From Mactromeris polynyma (lineage: Eukaryota > Mollusca > Bivalvia > Venerida > Mactridae): DNA of 64,000 nt. The position numbers and the translations under genes are program-made. Where the stretch lies: positions 19,393,553 to 19,457,552 of the forward strand of contig JASFXZ010000009.1 of NCBI GenBank assembly GCA_032209605.1, in the 5' to 3' direction. Position 1 is the stretch's first letter. Every line of letters starts with the position of its first letter. The notes under the pieces were generated by a model, which worked only from the letters and a program-made list of their open reading frames with translations, was not told the origin of the DNA and searched no databases. This document shows, piece by piece, positions 56,854-64,000 of the stretch.

Positions 56854-58559
56854 CTTTAACAACTTGCAGCACGATTATTGTTTTGTGATTTTATAAATTA
56901 CGATGTTATTTACTTATATTTGAAAAGATCATTGATTGTGTCAAAGTAGATGAAACTCTAATAAATGTTCATATTTAAATATTGTGCTATAAACTAGTTT
57001 TTAAAATGCACAATGCGTAGGTTGGGAGTGTGGTATAGTACAGATTACGGCTTGGGTTTTGCAGTTTACCAAATATCTCCCCATGGGTCCGCTCGATCAA
57101 GAGGAAAATTTAGCGTTCGACTTGAAGAAGGTGAAAGACTAGTTAACTTCTCCTTTGCTACTTTATATATCATAACACGCCATATATTGGATATAGTGTT
57201 CTAATAAAAGTCTTATTACCGGGGCAACTACATAATGATACTCATTCATTTCGCTAGTTAACTCCACCATAATTGTAAATTCTGTTTTATTGTTATCGTC
57301 TCTGGGATGTTTATGTGAATATATCATGAAGTTGCAAGTATATATGTTTGCTGGCATAATACCGGGTAATATAATATTTCGAGAGACCTCTTGTTTCCCA
57401 ACATAATAAGGTTAACATAATGTTTAGCAGAGAAGATAATTGCAGCAAAACGTCAAAAGGATATAAAACTAACAATTGTACTAAATATCACCTCAACTCA
57501 ACACACGACAACATAAAAACGGGTCTGAGTAGTAACAAAAACACCATTAAAACGCCATCTTAGTTTCATGTTTTCCAAAGACATTAATAAATTGATGTGT
57601 GGGCAATTTCCAAATATAGTTTGTCAAATTATACAATGGTTTAAATAATGTATCATGAATTATTAACTTCAGCTTTTACCGCCTCCGTATGAACTTTTCA
57701 AACTATTGCAAGAAAGAGTATTGCTATCAAATAATGTATTTTTTGTCACTTGAGGCAAACATGTATCAGCGCTATTTTTTTCAATATGGTAGTTGCCGAA
57801 CAGAACAGAACAGTTCTGTTCTGGTAGTTGCCGTTTCGACGCTTTCTCGAATTTGTCATTTAAGTTGCAAAAAAGCCATTCTAAATGCATGACATAATAA
57901 CATGACTTGAAAACACACACTTTTAGAGTGACTGGTAAAGGCAACATTTCCTGGTAATTATGTGAGAAAAACTATTTGAAACAGGAAATTTTATCATGAT
58001 TTAATATCCACTCCTGGCTTATAATCAGCCATTAGGTCATTAGATCGATTCTGTAATTCTGCTGATTTGAGTGAAGTTGACTTCAAATTCCCCCTATGTA
58101 AGTATGATTGTGATTTTAACCTATACTCAAAGACTTTAGATTTAGATTCAGTTAAATAATAATTTTTTTATTATTTTTGAAATTAGTGAGGGAGGAGTTT
58201 TTTTCAGTGACATTTTTGTTATCATATATCTTTCAGACTAGCGTTAAATCTTCTATATTTGACATATTTTATTTGATGTTATGACATATAAGCATCATTT
58301 TAAACTTGCATATTTTCATCTAATTTATGTTTATTAAAGAACTAATTACATATTTCACAAGGAACAACGTCCTCGCCGATTTTTTTATTTCGCAGATTTG
58401 ACATGTTTTGCACGAAAGAAAGCATTTAACCTTTAACTGTCTATGAAGTGACTTTCCTGTCACTAAAGAACTCGATGAATTAGCTATAAAATGTGACGCT
58501 TTTGATATGAAAAATGTAATGCATGACGTATTCTTAATGACTCGATATGCCATTTCCTG
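56854..58559. other. Unannotated AT-rich sequence
   Basis: Only motif-free ORFs of 63-92 codons are present. A perfect 10-bp duplication, 'cagaacagaacagttctgttctg', makes a small palindrome at about 57800-57822. Confidence 0.55.
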
Positions 58560-58730
58560 TTCGAAATCCTCTCCGATTTATCAGGATTTTCTAAGATCAC
58601 AGAAAATCCCTACTTTCGTTTAGACGTCTTACCTCGGCTACCTTCGCTTCAAAAACATGTCATTATCAAATGTTGTTTATGTGATTGAAACAACCATATA
58701 GCCATCAGCAATGAGAAGAAAATGGATGGC
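58560..58730 (+). repeat. Dispersed repeat R8, copy 2
   Basis: It aligns with 43465-43690 in the same orientation and is followed, as there, by 21-bp-type sequence. Confidence 0.7.
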
Positions 58731-58939
58731 ATTCAGCCGTATCGCAATCAGCGAGGTGGTTCTCTGGACCGTGCAGGGGTTAAATGGATATCAGATTACC
58801 GACAACTTGAAGATTTACACCGGTACCAAACTCAATTTAATTATGGGATTGTTTTTCATTGTCGCCATTACGTCGTTATTATACGCCGTACACCAGTCTT
58901 CAATCATGGCATAATATGTGACGATGCACTCTTGGTTTG
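58706..58939 (+). other. Possible coding exon or element ORF (weak)
   Basis: A frame open from an AG site ('ccatcag', 58705) to a GTAAGT donor at 58940 would encode about 78 residues (MDGIQPYRNQRGG and onward). Another frame (58711-58914) encodes a 67-residue peptide with a hydrophobic segment, LNLIMGLFFIVAITSLLYAV. I recognise neither, and both cannot be real. It lies between two parts of repeat R8 and may be part of that element. Confidence 0.2.
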
Positions 58940-58944
58940 GTAAG

Positions 58945-59250
58945 TGTTTTCAGTATATGACACATTAGTATATGGGCACTCTCAACACAGTACATGGGTC
59001 GCTTTGTCCAGTACATTGGTCCCGGCATTCAGTATTCCAGTCGCTATACCCCGTACTGTTATATGGACCGCTATACTCTGTTTACAGGTCGCAGAATGCT
59101 TTCCTCAATATGTGTATGGCTGCAGCCATTTTATGGATACTGTCGCTGTATTCGGTACATTGTTCCGGTGTACCTAGTATATGGACCGCTGATTTATGTA
59201 TCCCTGTCTCTGTACTCGGTGTATGAGTCCGCTGTATCTGATTCAACATA
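58945..59250 (+). repeat. Ancient degenerate 21-bp satellite
   Basis: A 21-base rhythm with 'cagtat', 'cagtac' or 'ctagtat' ends is visible, for example units ending at about 58975, 59013, 59034 and 59055. Two units compared with the 45.6-kb consensus match at 14 and 15 of 21 positions, far above the five expected by chance. Open frames of 60-93 codons in all three + frames result from the 21-bp period. Confidence 0.6.
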
Positions 59251-59275
59251 TTCAAGTTTCGCATTTATGGGATAA

Positions 59276-61488
59276 GACAACTTAGTACTTAGCAAATCAT
59301 GGCCTTTTGTTCATAACCTTGCTTGTATGTCACATTAAATGCAGCGGTATGGAGGAACGGCGGTTTTCGCAAAAAGCAAGAATCAGTACAATGTATTAGG
59401 TAACGTTTTAACTTCGAGCTCAACAATGATAAACGAATGAGTTTATCCCTGCATTTTCTCACATTTTGAAATAAAATTTGTATATTTGAAGTATTTAAAT
59501 CGATGCTGTGCCAACGATGACGACTATAACAAGCCATGATACCCGTTAACTGCAATTCGTTCGTGTGTACGCTATAACCGCATTTGCTTCGGTAGTTTAT
59601 TACAAGCTTATATGAATCGCACTTCTTCATCAGGTTAAAATTCTAGACATGAGTTTTTTAAACAGCGATAGTGTTATGTTGGGGTTTTCTTGTTGTTTGT
59701 TGCCATTTTGCAAGTTATTTCTTCAGTTGTACATGGCGGACAGCTGACCTGATCAGTCTCACTTGAATTAATTATCTTGAGTGTTAGCCCAGTGATCTAC
59801 CCATGTGACCACCGGGCGGGGTCTTGTGTTATGTTCGCCTTACTAGTAATGATTTTGTATTTGTATCGAACATGCTGGAAGGACCTGCAGAAATGAATGC
59901 ATGTACCATACTTTCCATTTCGTTTTAGAGCGACTAAACGACCATGAAACGAGATTGTGCATTATTTGCAAAAGTCATTAACATTCCTTTGGGAACACTC
60001 AAATGCAGGAACTGATTGCCCTGGTTATCTCTACAACTGACAAGTGATGCATGTTCACGGTGTTTAAACTACAGTTCAAGATCATCATTTATCATCAATT
60101 AAAGTCATTATACAAGCTAATGATAATATACTTTAGATAATGCAATATTTATGTTTCCGGTTTGAATAGATTACTGAAGTTATTGAACAATTCAACGAGA
60201 CAGAACGCGTAACAAATGAATCCTCTGCAATTGTGATATACATTTATTTTGTTAACTCATTTTCAAAAACACCGCTTTGTAATTAGAAATATTGGTTTCA
60301 ATGTTTTTAAAAATGATATGGAACTTAAAACGTTAGTAAAAGATATTGAAATGTATGCCTATGACATAGTTATTCTAAAAGCTTTGACACCTGTTTGTTT
60401 TAAATTCTTAATGTTATAGATGTCTGCATTAACAACAAAATCATTAACATTCATATGAAACATGAGTGCATGCAACAAAGTGCTCCAAACACCGCAAACA
60501 ACGATAATCACGGGGAATTACGTGACTAGAAATTCCTTTTATATGGATCTTAAAACATCTGAGATGGAGTGGACTGCCCTTTGAGAACAATTACAACAGA
60601 TATATCATATTATACAGACGGCACACTTCAAATCATTAGTGAAAGTTCACACTGCAGACGTTGCGTTATTGGTGCTGCTGTCGTCATCACGATTTCGATG
60701 TAAAATAAATAAGTTTAAACTAAACCTACTTTAGTCTACATTTTCATGTAAGTTCATCATTTCTGTTACTTTTCAGTTTTTGCCAACTATGAGTATCGAT
60801 CATTATTAATACATATTTATGTGCTGCCAATTTCCTTACACATTTGAATGTCCTCTTAAGAAATTATAATTATAGTTTGAATAACGATTCTGTGGTTATG
60901 GTCTTTTGAATATCAAGTGTGCATAAGACTTCCGTATTTTATAACGATTATTTCTACGTATCTTTCGGAATAAATATTTCTGTACTAAGAAAATGTGCAG
61001 ATGTTGCTTCATACGATGCGTTATACACATATTAGTATACGCCTACGTGTACGTTCAAACAGAAAATGTAATACAAACATATGTAAATATCAATAATGAC
61101 TTTTGAATGATCATATTCTGTCTTATTATTATGGCATTAGTAATGTGTGTGTGGTACACAAACGTGAAAGACTTGCAGAGAAAATACAGCATTTCAAACA
61201 GTAGATCTAGTCCGGATTGGTGTAAATATCAGGTTTTCCCTCTAATCGTGTGGTACAAGCAACAATGTACCGTTAACATCTTGCGCGAATCGCAATAAAA
61301 ACAAAGACAGGATTTAGCGTCTGACTGAGCTTTAATACATCCTGATTTCGTCTGTCGGGGACATGCAATGAAAAACTCAATAGACAAGTACACTTAACTA
61401 AAATTTAATTATACGAAACAATCATCCTTCATTATATACACTTGTACAGCATATACAGTTTTATTATGTTAAATAGTGCAGTTAGAGC
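59276..61488. other. Unannotated AT-rich sequence
   Basis: No feature is supported; the 113-codon minus ORF at 59289-59630 has no motif. Confidence 0.55.
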
Positions 61489-61640
61489 GACTGTGCACAT
61501 GAACTTTCAGGACCGACCCAAGTCAATTTAGGTATGCTCTTGTGCATAAACTAGAGCTGTTGTTTGGTTTACTTTTATGTCAAATACAATCACGGCGTTT
61601 TCTCCGACAAGCGCAGAAAATACGAACTTTGCCCACCTGC
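61489..61640 (+). repeat. Dispersed repeat R7, copy 2
   Basis: It matches 41463-41640 in the same orientation ('tgaactttcaggaccgac', 'ctgttgtttggttta', 'cggcgttttctccgacaag'). Confidence 0.8.
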
Positions 61641-61982
61641 TCTCCAGCAATAACTTAAAATGTCAAGTGAAATGAAAATTCAGAAACATGAGTATCACGA
61701 CTTTTATTTCTGATTTTCTAACAGCGGTTTTATACATGGCAATATAAATGCAATTCCCTTTGTGATTAATTAAGTCCGATGAATCAAAATTGTTCAGTTT
61801 GCCCATAAGATATCTCTAAAATAAAATGGAAAATGAGGCAGAATATCAAAACTATCCACAATGGACAAGGAGTTCGGGGGCAGCCCTATTCCACAAATTG
61901 TAAAAACGAATGAAATATAACTATCATTAATATGCGTTGAAACTATTTTAGCTTTTGTAAAATGTTGAAAAGAGCATGTTTT
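61641..61982. other. Unannotated sequence
   Basis: No feature is supported. Confidence 0.6.
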
Positions 61983-62303
61983 TAAAGATGTATCTGGCTC
62001 ATCTGAACCTAAACTTTGTTAATGGGCTTCATCAAGTAATGTTGTTACATAGTCTAAAACATCATTAATAAGAAGTGTTTGCCATGTATAACCGTTTAAA
62101 ACAATATTGTTTTTTAAAATAACTAAGAGACAAAACTAGTAAAAAAGGTATTTTTTTATTTTTTGATAATGCAAAGACTGTTTTAGACAAACACAGAGAA
62201 AAACATTATAAATGTATTCTGTGATAATGCATATTTATTATAGTTTTAACTAGAAAAAGGAGATTTTTATATTTGTTTAGGTTGACAAATGAACAAAAAA
62301 TGG
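61983..62303 (+). repeat. Dispersed repeat R4, copy 2
   Basis: It matches 17896-18243 in the same orientation ('ttaaagatgtatctgg', 'ctgaacctaaa', 'tgccatgtataacc', 'aaatgtattctgtga', 'gacaaatgaacaaaaaatg'). Confidence 0.8.
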
Positions 62304-64000
62304 GAATAATACATCTTTTACATAAGATGATAGGACTTTATACTCGACATTGTGTGATATTTTGTAATTTACATGAAAGAATGATCCAACAGTGGCGTAA
62401 AAGACTGGGACTACTTTGAAACACGGAAAGGTCTGTCTGGGAGCATGAATAAAAACAGCAATCTGTCTGAAAACCAATATGAAGACAAGCATAATATTAT
62501 GCTAATACTGCCTCAAAGTCTTTATAAAACCGCAAGGGACAAATAAGAAGGTTTTAACACCAGCCATTTACCGTCATGACGGCTGCGTTACTGATATATA
62601 ATAGGTATACATCATCAGTCTGAACTCTCCATATTCCTCACTGGTAATAGTCTACCACTTATCTTCATTGTAGCTACTTAAATATCAACTCTCTTATATG
62701 TTACAAAGAATTATGGGTCTAGCTTGAACAGTACATACGTATAATTTCCTTGTTGTTTTACTGTTGCATAACACGATGATGCGCTCTGCTAAATAGTAGT
62801 TACCAACGGAATGAAGTTGGTATAACCGTATATGACAGTTTTATATGTATATGCATCAAAAGCAATCGTAAAAGTGACAGGATGCAGAGTTGGAAAGGCG
62901 ACAGTCATAAATTAGGACCTCCCGTTACCACTAAGAGAGGAGGCATACACTGGGAAGGGACACAAAACAAGGCCGGATTGATCGGGATATGAAATAAAAC
63001 ACCACCACTTCATCAACGAACACAAATACATTCTTTTCATTTTACAAAGTTTAATGCAGTTTGTCGAAAAACATCAATATCTACCAATGGCCGAATATAT
63101 GCTTAACACAGATCTTCTGGCTGCTTAGACAGTCTATCATTAATCAATACTTCACAGCAATAATGCTATAGGAACTTTGTGGGGATATTTTGTTCTACAT
63201 TCCATCCGAAAAACAAAGATATCTAAATACGGTAATTTATAAGTATGGTGAATACCCCTTCATGTAAACAGTTTCTGTCGCACTCCTCATGGCGAGAGAT
63301 GTGTCATTCTCTTAATATGACTTAAGTTACCAACATATAAAGGTATACTACAAGTCTGTATATTATACTATTAACTATTTCGTATTTTCCCGCTAGCATT
63401 CTGGCTCGCACCTTTTAGATAAGGACAGAACATACGTAGAAATAATATGTGTTTCAAATGTCATTTTCACTATGTTTAAACATGTTTCTTTATGAGAATT
63501 AGTAGCTCAATCAGTTGTACTGATTTAAGACATTCTGAATTATTATGAATTATTTGTATATAGGTGCATACCGAAGGATGTCACACATAGTGCCATCAAT
63601 GTGCAACATTCTTACACCTTTTTTTCCTTATAGTGCATTTCCACAGAATCCCAAACAACAAAACTATGTGAGTCAAGGTGTGAGAAATTCAAATCGTTTT
63701 AGACTGGGGCGTTACTTTTGGAAACAGACATCGCAGAGTTCGTTACTTTTGATACCACTATATGTATCACTGCGCATGATTTGCATACGACCAATCAATT
63801 TGTCGATTTGATCGTGACATCACTAACTGCCGTACTACTTTCCTTTGTCTTTGATTAATGTGCAAATTGTTCGGAATGTAAATAGATTTTCGTTTCCGAA
63901 TCCATCGTGAGAATTTCTTTCTTTCTTATCACGTAGGAAGCTAAACTGTAATTTACGGCCTAGTCTTATAATGGTCGCGTATTATAGAGACCCGTCTTGA
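62304..64000. other. Unannotated AT-rich sequence
   Basis: No gene, RNA or repeat is supported up to the window edge; the 88-codon ORF at 63545-63811 has no motif. Confidence 0.55.

Noticed and set aside
58944..59275. Overlapping + ORFs of 77-93 codons
   Set aside because: They coincide with the degenerate 21-bp array, whose period divisible by three keeps frames open.

Overview
The window looks like non-coding, repeat-rich animal DNA: AT-rich, with GT-AG introns, many ORFs of only 60-100 codons, minisatellites, tRNA-derived SINEs and several transposon classes. The mixture (PIF/Harbinger, Tc1/mariner, DIRS-like, Ty3/gypsy relic, TIR elements built around tandem repeats) and the mollusc-like hormone-receptor exon suggest a lophotrochozoan, most probably a bivalve. 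That is inference; no species marker was found.

Layout. 1-17.1 kb: two dispersed blocks, A (about 1.35 kb, followed by a 67-bp minisatellite) and B (about 1.97 kb), each present twice at high identity. They are adjacent in the first copy (A-B) and in the opposite order, 3 kb apart, in the second (B-A). A Ty3/gypsy RNase H relic lies at 12.9 kb. 17-28.5 kb: small dispersed repeats, a 669-bp TIR element whose core is a 42-bp minisatellite, three copies of a pogo-like MITE, two tRNA-derived SINEs, and the only convincing host-gene exon, a class B (secretin-family) GPCR hormone-receptor domain on the minus strand at 25.9-26.4 kb. 28.5-33.6 kb: a GC-rich island made of a nearly complete PIF/Harbinger element (29011-33557, TAA target duplication) and a related non-autonomous piece, both inserted in a degenerate tandem repeat. 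36.7-41 kb: nested DNA transposons, with a hAT-like TIR pair enclosing a pogo-like TIR element and a Tc1 element (DD34E, two in-frame stops). 41-45.5 kb: palindromic repeats and a third SINE. 45.6-48.7 kb: a 3-kb satellite of 21-bp units with higher-order structure. 49.3-51 kb: a decayed DIRS-like retrotransposon (RNase H plus tyrosine recombinase). 54.3-55.7 kb: a 37-bp minisatellite with ordered subfamilies. 55.8-56.9 kb: a 1-kb TIR element. 58.6-59.25 kb: an ancient relative of the 21-bp satellite. The rest is sequence in which I can support no feature.

There is no operon-like cooperation here. The only internal functional logic is within mobile elements: the Harbinger transposase with its own TATA box, intron, poly(A) signal and subterminal repeats, and the Tc1 transposase with its TIRs. 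A recurring theme is tandem repeats inside or next to mobile elements, with single-copy 'seed' versions of the repeat unit elsewhere in the window.
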